NCBI GenBank assembly: GCA_022393335.1
Contig: JAJEKB010022013.1
Coordinates: 65,961 to 129,960 of the forward strand
Length of the DNA: 64,000 bases
Source: Macrotrachela quadricornifera
Lineage: Eukaryota; Rotifera; Eurotatoria; Philodinida; Philodinidae
Direction: 5' to 3'
The notes below the pieces were generated by a model. It made no database searches, was not told the origin of the DNA, and saw only the letters and a program-made list of their open reading frames with translations. Made by a program: the position numbers and the translations under genes. Positions 37,718 to 48,395 of the stretch are shown here, one piece after another. The first letter of the stretch is position 1; the number at the start of each line of letters is the position of its first letter.

Positions 37718-38683
37718 TGTACGAAAATAGATGATCAATCAATGCCATATGATTTGCATTTTCTAAAACAAATCGGGAATAAATAGGATGTGGTGTGTAT
37801 GATAGACAAAGAGAAGATTGTCAATAAACATTCATGACATTGACATTGGAAAAAAATACAAGAATAAACCATCTATAAAAAGAAGCGTCCAATCCAAATG
37901 AATTCATCAAATTACATTCCGTCTACTTTTTATTATTTATCCCTAGCACTGAGTGTTAAATATAACGAATTATAAAACAGAAAAAGATTAAAGCATAAGA
38001 TGACAAAAATAGAATTATTATAGTTTATTTTTCATCTTTAGATGAAGATGGAAAGAGTTTAGCACTTAATTCTTTTTTATTCACTTGTCTAGCAGTATTT
38101 CGTCCAAATTACTGTACAACTTTAATTCTGTTGGACATTGATAAACTGCCTAATTGTTTTCTATTGATGTTTCAAATAGTCCAGCAGTAGTTGATCAAAA
38201 TTCATCAGATTCGAACTACGAATATTTTTCTAAAAAGGATTCATTCAAAAGAAACTAACGAGTTGAATTCAACCATTGAGCATCAAGCAAAACAAATGAG
38301 ATAATAGAGAAAGAAGCACATCACCATGTACACGCTATTATAAGAAATATCATTGGATAATTGATCATTCTACGCTATGTCATGTTCATTATGGAGAGTT
38401 TGAGGATTTGTAATAATATTCGCTCTCTATTGAGTCATATGTGATTTAACATTGATCAGTTTTATTCAAAATGTTGACTTTTTCTCATATAAAGATAAAC
38501 AAAAATAAAAACAGTGATGACTAACAAGACTATTATATAACGAAAAAAAAAAAGATTATCAAGACTATTATATAGCAAAAAAAGAAAGATTTTCGAGACA
38601 ATATAATTAACTACACAATTATATATCACAAAAAATGATTTTCAAGCAAAACCTTTCGACGTAATAAGTAAAACAACGAAAAG
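37718..38683. other. intergenic with possible decayed coding stretch
   Basis: Around 38165-38360 (+) a serine-rich frame (DVSNSPAVVDQNSSDSNYEY...) continues past a TAA and a TGA, resembling other decayed exons here, but with no identifiable domain. The rest shows nothing. Confidence 0.3.
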
Positions 38684-38886
38684 TTAATGTTTTTGACCTT
38701 TACCAACAATTTTTTCCATTTCAATACAATATTGCTGGAGAGAAATCAACTTGCTATACAATTTTATATTTAGTTCATTGACTTTTTGCCAAAGTTCTTC
38801 ATCTGTATTCTAAAAAGAAAAAAAATCATTATAAGTGTAAAAGAAAAGAAAGTAAACGCAGCATCCACCTGTTCTTTTTCAGCCAT
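38684..38886 (-). CDS. small hypothetical protein, 49 aa, two exons
   Basis: ATG at 38886-38884; exon 1 (38886-38869) encodes MAEKEQ. A 59-nt intron (GTGGAT...CTTTTTAG) is followed by exon 2 (38809-38684), encoding a predicted helix NTDEELWQKVNELN...LISLQQYCIEMEKIVGKGQKH, then TAA. The intron length and the uninterrupted frame support a real gene. The short amphipathic helix suggests a small subunit of a larger complex, but I do not recognise the family. The donor GTGGAT is unusual; a GTTTAC donor slightly downstream is an alternative. Confidence 0.5.
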
Positions 38887-39108
38887 TTTAGCGAAATATA
38901 AATTTGTCTGTTATTTTGGAATTTCAATTAAATGTGACGGTGGGGAAACAAAAAACAACTATATATAGTGAATCTTTCTTGCCTATTCCCTCTCTGTCGT
39001 CTCTTGATTGAAAGAAAATGCTTTCGATAGAGAATCATAAAGATAGAAAGAGAGTGGTATTGAACGTTATTAATTATATGAATTTTCATTTAATTGGTTC
39101 AATGTATA
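38887..39108. other. short intergenic region
   Basis: Lies between the start of the 49-aa gene and the foldback element. A CT-rich stretch is followed by TTTTCATTTAATTGGTTC. Before the foldback insertion it would have joined the 3' end of the 149-aa gene. Confidence 0.4.
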
Positions 39109-40248
39109 TGTTGTGGCCGAAGTTAGAATTCAGCCCGATTCGGAATTCGTCCAGACGAAATTAGAATTCAAACTTCGTCTAGACTAAAGTGGAATTCTAA
39201 ATTGGACTAAAATGATTATGGACGAAATTAGAATTCTAATTTCGTCTAGACGAAATTGGAATTTTTTTCAAATAGATTATTAGATAAAGAGGGAAAATCT
39301 TTGCAACAACATAGAAGAAAAAAAAAGAGAGAAAGGAAAAAATCCATAACATATATATGATAGGAAAGGAAAAAACCCTTATCATCTATATACGCATGTG
39401 ACAGAAAAGGAAAAAATCCTATGGTCATTGATTGGATTTTTTCAATAACTGAGGAAACGCAGGGTATAAATTGAAGGAGTTATACATGAAGTAGTATAAA
39501 ACCAATTTCTCTTATTGAGGGATCAAAACTTTATGCTCGTGGTTGTATAATTAGAAGCATCTATGATTGTCGTAGTAAATGTTCAACAAAAGTTTGCCCA
39601 TGTAGAAAAGCAAACGTATCTTGTTCTACCAAATGTCACTCAAAGAAAGGTGCATATTCAAACATGGAGTAGATTAACCTTTTAGGGACGATGGGACATA
39701 CGTTGTCCTACCTATTTTTCAGTAAGAAAAATATACGTTCTCCATTAAACTGTTTTTAATCTTTAAGGTAAACAGAACACCTACCTGCCATCTCATGCAG
39801 GCCTCTTATCTCTTTCTTTTTGTCTTATAGACCCTTCTCAGATGTCCTCCCTTCTTTTTGTTACTATATATTGGCGCATCAATTCTCCCTCTCTTCTCTT
39901 GATCCATTATCACGAGGTTTTTATCGGATCATTTTGAGCCAAATACAACAGCTTGATTGAAGAACTATTTTTCGATTGAAAAAAATTCGGTCTTTAAAGG
40001 GTTAACTTCAATTTTTTCATTAGATAAAATAAAAATAGATTGATTCTTAATTTTTTTTGTTTTCTTTCGCCAGTCTCTATCTTTTGAAAAAAAATTCCAA
40101 TTTTCGTCTAGACGAAATTAAAATTCTAATTTCGTCTATAATCATTTTAGTCCAATTTAGAATTCCACTGTAGTCTAGACGAAGTTTGAATTCTAATTTC
40201 GTCTGGACGAATTCCGAATCGGGCTGAATTCTAACTTCGGCCACAACA
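39109..40248. mobile_element. 1.14-kb foldback element with ~150-bp TIRs, TATA TSD
   Basis: The ends TGTTGTGGCCGAAGTTAG and CTAACTTCGGCCACAACA are exact inverses. The arms carry repeated GTCTAGACGAAATT/AATTTCGTCTAGAC motifs (39150-39265 and 40095-40220). TATA flanks both sides (39105-39108 and 40249-40252). No transposase. A piggyBac-type MITE is nested at 39674-40005. Confidence 0.85.
39674..40005. mobile_element. 332-bp piggyBac-type MITE nested in the foldback element
   Basis: Begins TTAACCTTTTAGGGACG and ends CTTTAAAGGGTTAA, with TTAA at both ends. The segment CCTATTTTTCAGTAAGAAAA just inside the left end matches the subterminal sequence of the 2.1-kb piggyBac copy (read inward from 33272), which shows common descent. 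Confidence 0.85.
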
Positions 40249-40729
40249 TATATTTACATTAGAAAGATTAATTGTTGATAATTGATGATTGTGAATATGT
40301 TCTAACTGACAATTTGATCCATCATGATGTATATTGGTATTATTCGTCTGTACACTTTCACCAGCTAATGCAATTGTTGACGCATTAGTAAAATCAATAT
40401 ATCCATGTGGTGCTGGTTTTGTTTCTTTTAATTCTTCAATTGGAGATATATCAGCTAAACCTACGGCAAAATGAATACATTGATTGAATAGAATAAGTGA
40501 TTTAATTACTTGGTGATCTGTTCGAATATTCAATTTTTGTTGATGTCCGCGGATATAGATGAAATGATGATGCATCAAGAATTGGTGATATTGATAAATC
40601 AGAATACTGGTTGTTGTTGTCCATTAGGTTTTGAGAGTTAGATATTTGTGTTGAGCAAATTGGTTGGGTGATTGGATACATAGAATTCTTATTAAATAAT
40701 GATGAATATGATGATACTGGTGAAGACAT
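40231..40729 (-). CDS. hypothetical Ser/Asn-rich protein, 149 aa, two exons
   Basis: ATG at 40729; exon 1 40729-40510, a 49-nt intron (GTAATT...GCCGTAG), exon 2 40460-40231. The frame is kept across the junction (NRSPS/LADISPIEELKETKPAP). The low-complexity polar sequence (MSSPVSSYSSLFN..., NNTNIHHDGSN) is typical of disordered parts of regulatory proteins; no DNA-binding domain is present, so a transcription-factor fragment is only a guess. The foldback element entered at the very end, so the last few codons come from it. Without the insertion a TGA would follow within about one codon, so the insertion barely changes the product. Confidence 0.55.
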
Positions 40730-41311
40730 GATTTAAGCTTAGCTGGATTACTATTAGTAAAGTACAATATATGATTCACTTATGTATGATGCTAAACTGT
40801 GTTTCTATTGGTAGAAAATAATCATTACTATGAAATATATAAATTTGATTCTACAGCACCATCTATTTTGTTAGTTTCTTGGTTTTTTTTCATTTTTTTT
40901 CTGTTCGAATTGAATTTGATTATTTTTGAATGAGTTATATTTGGTAGTTAGATTTTTTTATACAGAGATTTTCTACTTCTTAAAGAATCAATCATCGATG
41001 ATAGGTTCTTAAAAGTCAGAATAGTAATTCATGAAACATGACATTTTTTGTTTTTCTAGTCTCAATTGGATAAAAAGCGAACCAGATCAATATAATTATC
41101 TACTACAAATGTCAATTGAAATGAAGAAGATAAAGAAAAGAATTTGATTTATCTAAATTTGTTGAATATTGTCTTGCATCATCAATAAAATTGAGTCAAG
41201 AAAAAGTTTATCTCGTTTATTGACATAAAGATTTTGAACGATTCTTACTACTTAACTTAACTTAAATTATCTTTCTTTCGTTTTATTTTATATGTTTATT
41301 TGATTCAAAGA
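40730..41311. other. intergenic, upstream of the 149-aa gene
   Basis: AT-rich. Nothing recognised apart from scattered coding-like codons at 41060-41220 that may be further remains of the UAP1-like gene. Confidence 0.35.
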
Positions 41312-41684
41312 TAGAGATCGATTCAGCTGTACAACAACGTTTAACCAACGCCAAGCAAACACATTTACTCAATTATTGATCAGAAAAAATAATGATGAGC
41401 GTAAAATACTTTTACATGACATAGGAGCAGTTGATTTTGATCATATACAACAAGTTTATGATGCTGTTAAATATCAATTATTAAGAGAAACAAATGGTGA
41501 TACAAAAGATCAACCATCGGAAGTTATTGATGATTATATCACCCTTCATCCAATGAAAATCATTGATCAATACAATGTCTTTTCTTTTTATTTCAGCATT
41601 TCTCGTCCAGATATTATTCTTAGATTCTTTTCATTGACACAAACATCGACAAATATTTTATCTTCAAAACGTCAATGTATTTGA
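41312..41684 (+). pseudogene. UAP1: UDP-N-acetylhexosamine pyrophosphorylase (UAP1-like) N-terminal remnant
   Basis: UAP1 makes UDP-GlcNAc from GlcNAc-1-phosphate and UTP. The fragment matches its helical N-terminus: RLTNAKQTHLLNY-stop corresponds to the family pattern ending HLLRFW, with TGA where Trp is expected (41376-41378). After a one-base shift, KILLHDIGAVDFDHIQQVY parallels the segment with the conserved NFEEL-like motif. The catalytic nucleotidyltransferase domain is absent. Similarity is modest and judged by eye. Confidence 0.5.
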
Positions 41685-41871
41685 CTTAGTAATTGAAAAC
41701 AAAAGGAACTTACTTGTCGTAACGACTTTTGACGAATGAAATAACATGTGTGTCATATTTCTTTCTTACTAAAAAGACAATTCAAGTCATTCCTCATCAT
41801 TTTTAGATATTCATGTTTATTAATTGAAAAATATTAAATAAGAAAAACAATTGCTCAATTATCTTTAAGTT

Positions 41872-42397
41872 CTTCAATAGAAAACAATGAATTTTCGTCG
41901 ATTGATATTTGAAAGTCTCAACAAATCATTTAATTGTTGAGATCGAGAAGAAAGAAACGATGCTGCATTGGCAAGAATAGTTCCATTATCTTGTTTCCAT
42001 ATTCCATAATCTTCATGAATATATTCAAAAACTGTCAATAAAGGTTTGATTTGATTTAATCGAATTTGTAAATTGATATCTAAATCCACATGTAAACCAT
42101 TTGTTGACGAAGGTGAATTATGCGTTATAACAATATGCCAATCGGAATGAATATCCGACCAATTCGATTGATTTACTGGTCGCCATGATGAACCATAAAT
42201 TGCAAGTTGAGCATCAATAATAGCTTGTTCATTATTTAAAAATATTCCAAAACGAAAAGACGGATTTAATGTTGATTGTTGATTTGCTCCAATAATAAAT
42301 TTCTATTTAAATGAAAGTTCATTTAACCATTGATCAAAATCTTCCAATGGATTTGTTCCTCGACCAAAATTAGTTCGATCTCCCGCATGAATTAAAA
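41872..42397 (-). pseudogene. MPPED/239FB-type metallophosphoesterase pseudogene
   Basis: Read on the minus strand, blocks follow this dimetal phosphodiesterase family in order: ILIHAGD (metal motif, 42397-42377), FDQWLNELSFK then TAG (42303-42305), KFIIGANQQ where GNHE is expected (catalytic His and Glu lost), AIYGSSW, VITHNSP where LITHGPP is expected, FEYIHEDYG where FGHIHEGYG is expected, and NAASF near the end. The changes are largely Gly to Asn/Glu/Asp, His to Tyr and Pro to Ser. The first metal motif (GDxH...) is cut off by the GC-rich block at 42412. Non-functional. Confidence 0.75.
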
Positions 42398-42411
42398 TCT
42401 CTCCAAAATGA

Positions 42412-42650
42412 CCCAGGTCGAAGCGTACAGACCGGATCCGGCCGAAATCCACCGGAAAACACCGGATAAGGGAAGCAGTGTTCCGGATTGGAACTCGCCG
42501 GAATTTTCCTGCCATATCCGACCGGTAACGGTGGGGAAAGCTGTCGGAAACAATCCGGGGACTTTCTGCCCGAATCTGTATTTTCGGAACTTGCCATATA
42601 TGTCCGGTTCCATAGTCACAATTTCCCGTATTGTTCCGGCTGTTTCCTAT
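42412..42650. repeat. GC-rich repeat block (probable transposon fragment)
   Basis: Begins CCCAGGTCGAAGCG and is packed with CCGG/CCGGAA motifs; it is about half G+C in an AT-rich region. The first eight bases equal the inward-read right end of the 6590-8537 element. It splits the MPPED remnant. Open frames on both strands reflect composition, not genes. The right boundary is uncertain. Confidence 0.5.
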
Positions 42651-43259
42651 ATTTGGAAATGATACTCATATATATACCAACCATATCTGGCTGATCCGAG
42701 CTAATCAATAGGAATCTCAAGCTCTGTGTTAAACCATATCATCTTTTGACTAATAAATCGATCTCTTATTAAAAATGGTGTTTCTTTTTTTAGCGTTTTC
42801 TTACGACTCATTGCTATAAAAGGTTTGACCAAAAACCAACGTCCAAAAATAACATCAGAAATTGAAAATATAATATAAACTGATCAAAATTTTGTGACTT
42901 AAATTCATTAGGATCTCTTTTAATTAGAAAGTTATAAAAAGCAACCCATTTTACAACAGTACATGATACAGAAATTTATGTTAATTACTTCACTACACCA
43001 GCATAACATCTTTACAGCTATTTTTTTATCTGCCGCACAATGATCTACCGAAAGACTCATAAAAAACTACCTAAATTTCAGCACAACTAATGAAGCGAAT
43101 TATGAGACTCCACGAAGGCTTTCATCGATGTAAAAAACATTCATGTCACTTCCACATCTCAGACGTTGATGACTACTGAAAAGAAATCTGACTTCCTCTT
43201 ACAAAATAACCGAAATGAAGAATATGATAATACACTATCTCCTACAACTGACGTTAACG
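42651..43259. other. no gene established
   Basis: On the minus strand about 42805-42700 (MSRKKTLKKETPFLIRDRF...) is coding-like and could be the 5' end of the MPPED gene or of another one. Nothing else recognised. Confidence 0.3.
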
Positions 43260-44015
43260 AGAAAAGTTTTTTCCAGAAGATCCTTTGTACTTTACAAATG
43301 TTTCATTGAGGGTTTAGTTCAACTACCCACTCAACAATTGGTTTTGAACATGTCACTCTATATAGGGGAGCCCATTCAAAATAATTCACATACACACTGC
43401 GATACTTTTCCTCGTATGAAAAATAGTTCAAGCAGGAATTTTTTTATTGATTTTAGTAAGATGAAAAATCATTTTCAGTCTCATTTGAACTTAGCCAAAA
43501 CGCGAGGTGTAAAGGTAGATTATCCTGTATACATAAGTATGAAGTGTAAAGAAAATTTTCTCGTGTAGATCTTCTGTAGTATTGAGACGTCTCATTGAGG
43601 CTCTAGGTCGACTGCCCACTCACCGTTTTTGTTTTGAACATGTCACTCTATATAAGGGAGCCCATTTGAGGTGTTTCACATGCACATTGTAATAATTTTC
43701 TTCGTATAAAAAATACTTCAGGTAGGATTTTTTTATTCATTTTAATAAGATGAAAAGTCGTTTTGAGTCTCTTTTGACCTTAGCCAAAACGCAAAGTGTA
43801 AGGGTAGATTATCTTGTATACATAAGGTTGAGAGGTAAACAAAATTTTTCCGTAAAGATCTTGTGTAGTATTGAGACGTCTCATTGAGGATTTAGGTCGA
43901 CTACCCAATCACCGTTTTGTTTTGAACATGTCACTCTATATAAAGGAGCCCATTTGAGATATTTTACATACACATTTTAATACTTTTCTTCGTATGAAAA
44001 ATACTTCAGGTGGGT
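43260..44015. repeat. ~289-bp tandem repeat, about 2.6 copies
   Basis: GAACATGTCACTCTATATA recurs at 43346, 43636 and 43924 (spacings 290 and 288), with ATGAAAAATACTTCAGGT and TTAGCCAAAACGC blocks in the same order. The open frame at 43215-43568 lies in the array and is not supported as a gene. Confidence 0.85.
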
Positions 44016-44019
44016 AGCC

Positions 44020-45030
44020 GGAAGTTCGTCAATAGGAATTTCGCAATCTGAACTCTCGCCATTGGCGAACGTCCACTGATCTTTCGCCAATATACATCCT
44101 GTATTTTCGCCAATTGACGAATTTCCACTTATCTTTCGCCAGTGAATGTCAATACTTTCGCCAATTTGCGAAATTCCAATAACCTTTCGTCAATATTGGC
44201 GAGAGACCATCGAAATGTCATCTATTTAAATATAAATTGATATTGAGTGAAAAGACCACCAACTATTAGTGCAATAGATAACATTCGTTTATGTCATTAT
44301 CACAAATTTTATTCGAAGTATTAGATTTTGTGGGACGAACAATAGAAAACGGATACGAATTAGCTTGTATAAATGACAATATGTTTCTTATATAACTGGA
44401 AAAATCTCTCATGAGAAATCGAACTAATATATATATTAGGAGTGAGATATTTTTAGATATTTATAATCCGATGTCTGTCACAACCCATGCTGGAGCATCA
44501 CGATCCCAGATTACTAGTAATGCAACATCAACTTCAACACCTGTGGTAAAATCTACTACTAAGACGACTAGAAAATGTCGATCAAAACCCCATCCTCACC
44601 CCCACATCAGATCAAGATTAAATTTTTCTTCTTATATTTCTTATTTACTTTATTCTAGCCTTTCTTTACATTATTTATATTTATTCTTTTCTATTCCCAC
44701 GTCATTTCACATGATGTTTCCTAATGTTTCTTTTTTAACTCAGCATATTTTCAAAACTCGATCTTGTCATATTTAAACATATTCTAATTCATGCACTTGA
44801 GTACACTTAATAATGTCATTCAACTTTGACCAACATTGGCGAAAGGCATATGAACTTTCGCCAATATTGGTGAAAGTTCACATGACTTTCGCCAACTAAT
44901 TGGCAAGAATACATGGATATTCGCCAATTGTTTCGCTGGACATTCGCCAATTGGCGAAAGTTTACTGGATTTTCGCCAATATACCCACCTGATTTTCGCC
45001 AGTAACTGGCGAAAGTTTTATTGGCGAAGG
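44020..45030. mobile_element. foldback-type element with clustered TTTCGCCAAT motifs
   Basis: Both flanks (44035-44215 and 44833-45030) hold many copies of TTTCGCCAAT or its inverse ATTGGCGAAA spaced about 25-35 bp apart. The central 0.6 kb (44220-44830) is motif-free and has an open frame (44411-44776) of unknown nature. Subterminal arrays of short motifs are typical of transposase-binding regions. The element appears to lie in the intron that follows the 45054-45147 exon. Confidence 0.6.
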
Positions 45031-45053
45031 GCAGGAACCCCGATAATACTTAC

Positions 45054-45147
45054 CACCGTTTAATGCAATTTCAATGTCAACATCTTCAACACGAATATTT
45101 AAAGCTCGTTCAATTTTTTCAATATCACTTTTGATAACATCAGCCAT
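45054..45147 (-). CDS. first exon of an unidentified gene
   Basis: ATG at 45147 opens 31 codons (MADVIKSDIEKIERALNIR...) ending at a strong GTAAGTATT donor (45053). The sequence is clean and acidic/helical. No second exon was found leftward: the motif-cluster element follows directly, so the gene is either split by a large insertion or broken. Family unknown. Confidence 0.4.
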
Positions 45148-45526
45148 CTGAAAAAATAGATAAAACTATTTTATCAGAATACTCTCATCTGCATTTATAT
45201 ATATTTTTTTTGCTGTGATTGTTCGAAAGAAAAAAGAACATGTAAATAACGACAAAAAAAAGAAAAAACAGAGAATATCATCAACATATATATATAGAGA
45301 AAGAGAGAGACAAAAGTTTGTATTATAACACAACAGAGAAGAAAAAATTTCACAATACCGGAAACTTAATGAGATAAAACAAATAAATATTTTAGTTTCC
45401 TATCACATAATTTAATATATATATTTCTCTTTGTTCAAAACATCAAATCAGCAGAGAAATATCTATGTACACATACATACGCATTCTTTTATATACATTT
45501 TCTTAAAAGATAGTTCTTATCTTATT

Positions 45527-45710
45527 TTAAGATGTAATATTAATTCCATTTTCAAGTGAAGTAGTCCTTGTAGAATGTTGATTTGTATTATCATTTGTAC
45601 TGTTCAATGAAATTGAATCGATATCAATCATTTCATTTAATGATGATATTGGTTCATCGATATCATATAAATTATTTGTTACTTTTAATTTCTTTGTTAG
45701 ATCATTATTT
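45527..45710 (-). CDS. possible terminal exon, Asn/Ser/Asp-rich
   Basis: A minus-strand frame (YDIDEPISSLNEMIDIDSIS...) ends in TAA at 45527-45529 and has no internal stop for about 58 codons. It begins after stops near 45712, without a clear acceptor. It may be the 3' exon of a regulatory protein or a relic. Confidence 0.25.
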
Positions 45711-46112
45711 GATTATCAGCGTTTAAAAGTGGAAGTTCAACAATCATTAGAACGTATATCTTTACAGAATGTATCAATCTTTATTCGATTGATGCAATTC
45801 ATTTAGCTATTGAGACTGTCAAAAGAGAAAGTGAACTTTTTAAATAGAATTCTCAAGAGTAATTTATGTATTCACTGAACACATCGAACAGATATTATAT
45901 TATTTAGTTTAGATCATGTTAAAAATTTCTGTACTTGTCAAAAAGGTATATGTTCATTTAAAAAAATGTTTTTGGTAAATGATCAATCATCTTTTTTATT
46001 TTCTTCTCTTTTATCGTTAAAAACTTTATAAAAAAATCTAAGCTTTGTCACATTTCAAATATATAAATGTATCACATTCATTTGCTTAATTTTTTTAGTT
46101 TATTGAGAGATA
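45711..46112. other. intergenic
   Basis: No recognisable gene. Scattered coding-like plus-strand codons near 45720-45850 are interrupted and unassigned. Confidence 0.3.
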
Positions 46113-46491
46113 TACCCACCGTCCAGAAATTGGAAATTCAAGGAATTCAAGGAATTCAAGGAATTCAAGTGAAATTCAGTGTTTGAAGCTCTCATGTGAA
46201 GATTGTATGTGCCAGTCTTTGTAGCCCCCTCAGTAGGGTTGTGTCTAACGATGTTTCAAGCACCCTCGTTGTAGAATTCCTTGAATTCCACTTGAATTCC
46301 ATGACTTCTCGAAAATTCAAGGAATTCAAGGGAAATTAATGGTTGGAGCTCCCACGTGGAGATTTTATGTGTCAGTCTTCATAGCTCCGTCAGCTGGGTT
46401 GTGTCTAACAGTGTTTTGAGCACCCTCATTGTAGAATTTCTTGAATTCCACTTGAATTGCTATTGAATTTCCAATTTCTGGATGGTGGGTA
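46113..46491. mobile_element. 379-bp MITE with an internal direct duplication
   Basis: The ends TACCCACCGTCCAGAAATTG and CAATTTCTGGATGGTGGGTA are inverted. Inside, a ~180-bp segment occurs twice in direct order (about 46135-46295 and 46313-46470), each with AATTCAAGGAATTCAAG, a GTGTCTAAC block and a TTGAATTCCACTTGAATT end. No ORF. Confidence 0.75.
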
Positions 46492-46898
46492 CTGCTGTTG
46501 ATTTTTGTTGTATTTTTTATTTTCAATCTATTTTTGGCTTATTTTTGTCTGACTTTTTATTTTTGTATTATTCTTTTATTTTTCCTTTTTAGGATTTTTT
46601 TGACTTTTGCACTCATTATTTGCTAAAAAATACAACAAAAATGAAAAAGAAATCGAGAGTAAAAAATCAATAGAAATAAGAAAATAATCAAAAATTAAAA
46701 TTAAAACAAAAATAAATTAAAATAAAAAATAATTCGAATTTTTTTCAATATCTTTTTCCGTAAAAAAATATTTATTTTTATCCCGCCGAAAGAGATCGAA
46801 TCAACAAAGGATGCCCTGTTTCTCATATTTCGAAAACCATTGATGAAACAAGCCAACCAATAAGATTTTATTGCTTCTACCATTATTTTCATGTGTAT

Positions 46899-47355
46899 GG
46901 CCTTGTCTACACTAGAGAAATAATGTGGATTTTATTTCGAATTAAATCGGCGTGCGTCTACATCTGATAGTTAATGCACCAATAAAAAGTCAGATTGTGC
47001 CACTCTCATGAAATCGAAATGCATAAATACAATCCACTTTTACAGAACAAAAAATAGCGTTTCGTCTTGGTCGCCGCAGAAAATTCCCTCATTTTTTAAT
47101 CTTTATTATTCCTAACATTTATGTCCTATTTTGACCTAGCATATTCCTTTTTTTAATTTGTAAATGATTTCTTTATTATTTTTTTATGCAATTTTATCGA
47201 GGCACACTTCATCTCTTTTTATTAGTGTCGACAATATGAATTCAATTGGTGCATTAAATTTAATTCGCCTCTCGAAAGTGCATTAAAAGTGAATTAAATT
47301 TTCGACCAATGAAGTTTCTTAATTAGGTTTTAAATTTTCTAGTGTAGACAAGGCC
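46899..47355. mobile_element. 457-bp TIR element
   Basis: GGCCTTGTCTACACTAGA (46899-46916) and its exact reverse complement (47338-47355) bound the element; TAT flanks both sides, compatible with a 3-bp target duplication of PIF/Harbinger type. Palindromic AATTAAAT motifs lie inside. No coding capacity. Confidence 0.75.
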
Positions 47356-47462
47356 TATGGCTCAGTTTATTGGATGAAAGAATCAATCCATAAAATTTAG
47401 CTTTTCCTATTGGTTCAATTTTTCTAACCAATAAAATTTTTTTCGAATTCATATGTGAAATA

Positions 47463-47631
47463 GGCCGAAAACACACTGAAAGAAGCGTGTTAACTTAACA
47501 CTGAATTAGAGAATATGATTGGTGCATTAAGAGTTAACTCACGTCCAAAAGATGAGTTAACTCTTAATGCACCAATCATATTGTTTAATTCAGTGTTAAG
47601 TTAACATTTTTTTTTCAGTGTGTTTTCGGCC
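47463..47631. mobile_element. 169-bp hairpin MITE
   Basis: GGCCGAAAACACACTGAA and its mirror form the ends. The interior is also palindromic (GTTAACTTAACACTGAATTA..., ATTGGTGCATTAAGAGTTAA), so the whole unit folds into one hairpin. Confidence 0.8.
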
Positions 47632-47642
47632 ATATAGAGGAC

Positions 47643-47805
47643 GGGTAATAATAAAAGGCCGAAATAATAACCGAAAACCGAAGTGACCGAAAAACGCTGA
47701 TTGGTCATTTGTGAATGATAATCAATCAGATTTTTAAGTCAACCAATCAGCATTTTTTCGGTCACTTCGGTTTTCGGTTATTATTTCGGCCTTTTATTAT
47801 TACCC
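47643..47805. mobile_element. 163-bp MITE with 9-bp TSD (Mutator-like)
   Basis: GGGTAATAATAAAAGGCCGA and its mirror form ~60-bp TIRs (through CGAAAACCGAAGTGACCGAA). The perfect 9-bp direct repeat ATAGAGGAC flanks it (47634-47642, 47806-47814), a length typical of Mutator-like elements. Confidence 0.85.
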
Positions 47806-48049
47806 ATAGAGGACAGTGCCATTTTTTTTTCTTGCTCCACCATTGGCTGATTCCTTCCAGCCAATCATTGATGCTGCTTTATGTAGATATAGCTTGTTCG
47901 AGAGTAGTTAGTATGTTTCTCAGTCGTGGCTCGATGAAAATTAATAAATGATGTGTGAAATCGAAAGCTCTCATGGAGATCTATTAGATGGTATTATTAT
48001 TTTTTTGAAAAACAAATTAAAAAAAAATTGTAAATCAAAAAAGTGTGAA

Positions 48050-48395
48050 TTTAAATATTTTTGGTGTTATTTCACTGTTTTGGAGAGGAAGGAGGGGTGT
48101 GAGAGCAAAAATAATACGTGGAATCGATAGAGCTCGTCGAGTTACATCTGGAACCACTCTTATCTTTTTGAAATCGGTCATTATAGCGAATCGTAGGCGG
48201 ATTTACTAATTGATAAGCCTTGTTTTAGATAATTTTTGCATGTTTTTTGCACTTTTCCGGTTTAGGAAGGTGCTAAGACAAAAATTGAAGTTTGGAATCG
48301 ATAGAGCTCGTCGAGATGGATTTGGAACCGGTCTTGGTTTTTTGGAATCGGTCAGTATAGCGAATCGTATGCGGAAATACTCGAATTCTATGCTA
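48050..48395. repeat. ~175-bp tandem duplication
   Basis: GGAATCGATAGAGCTCGTCGAG occurs near 48120 and 48293, each followed by CATCTGGAACC/GATTTGGAACC, AATCGGTCA, TATAGCGAATCGTA and GCGGA blocks in the same order. The short open frames here are by-products. Confidence 0.75.

Noticed and set aside
42303..42694. Five overlapping open frames on both strands
   Set aside because: They arise from the GC-rich repeat block, which lowers stop frequency; no domain signal, except the MPPED tail continuing into one of them.
43260..44015. CRISPR-like spaced repeats
   Set aside because: Units are 289 bp and contiguous, with no short repeat/spacer structure; eukaryotic context.
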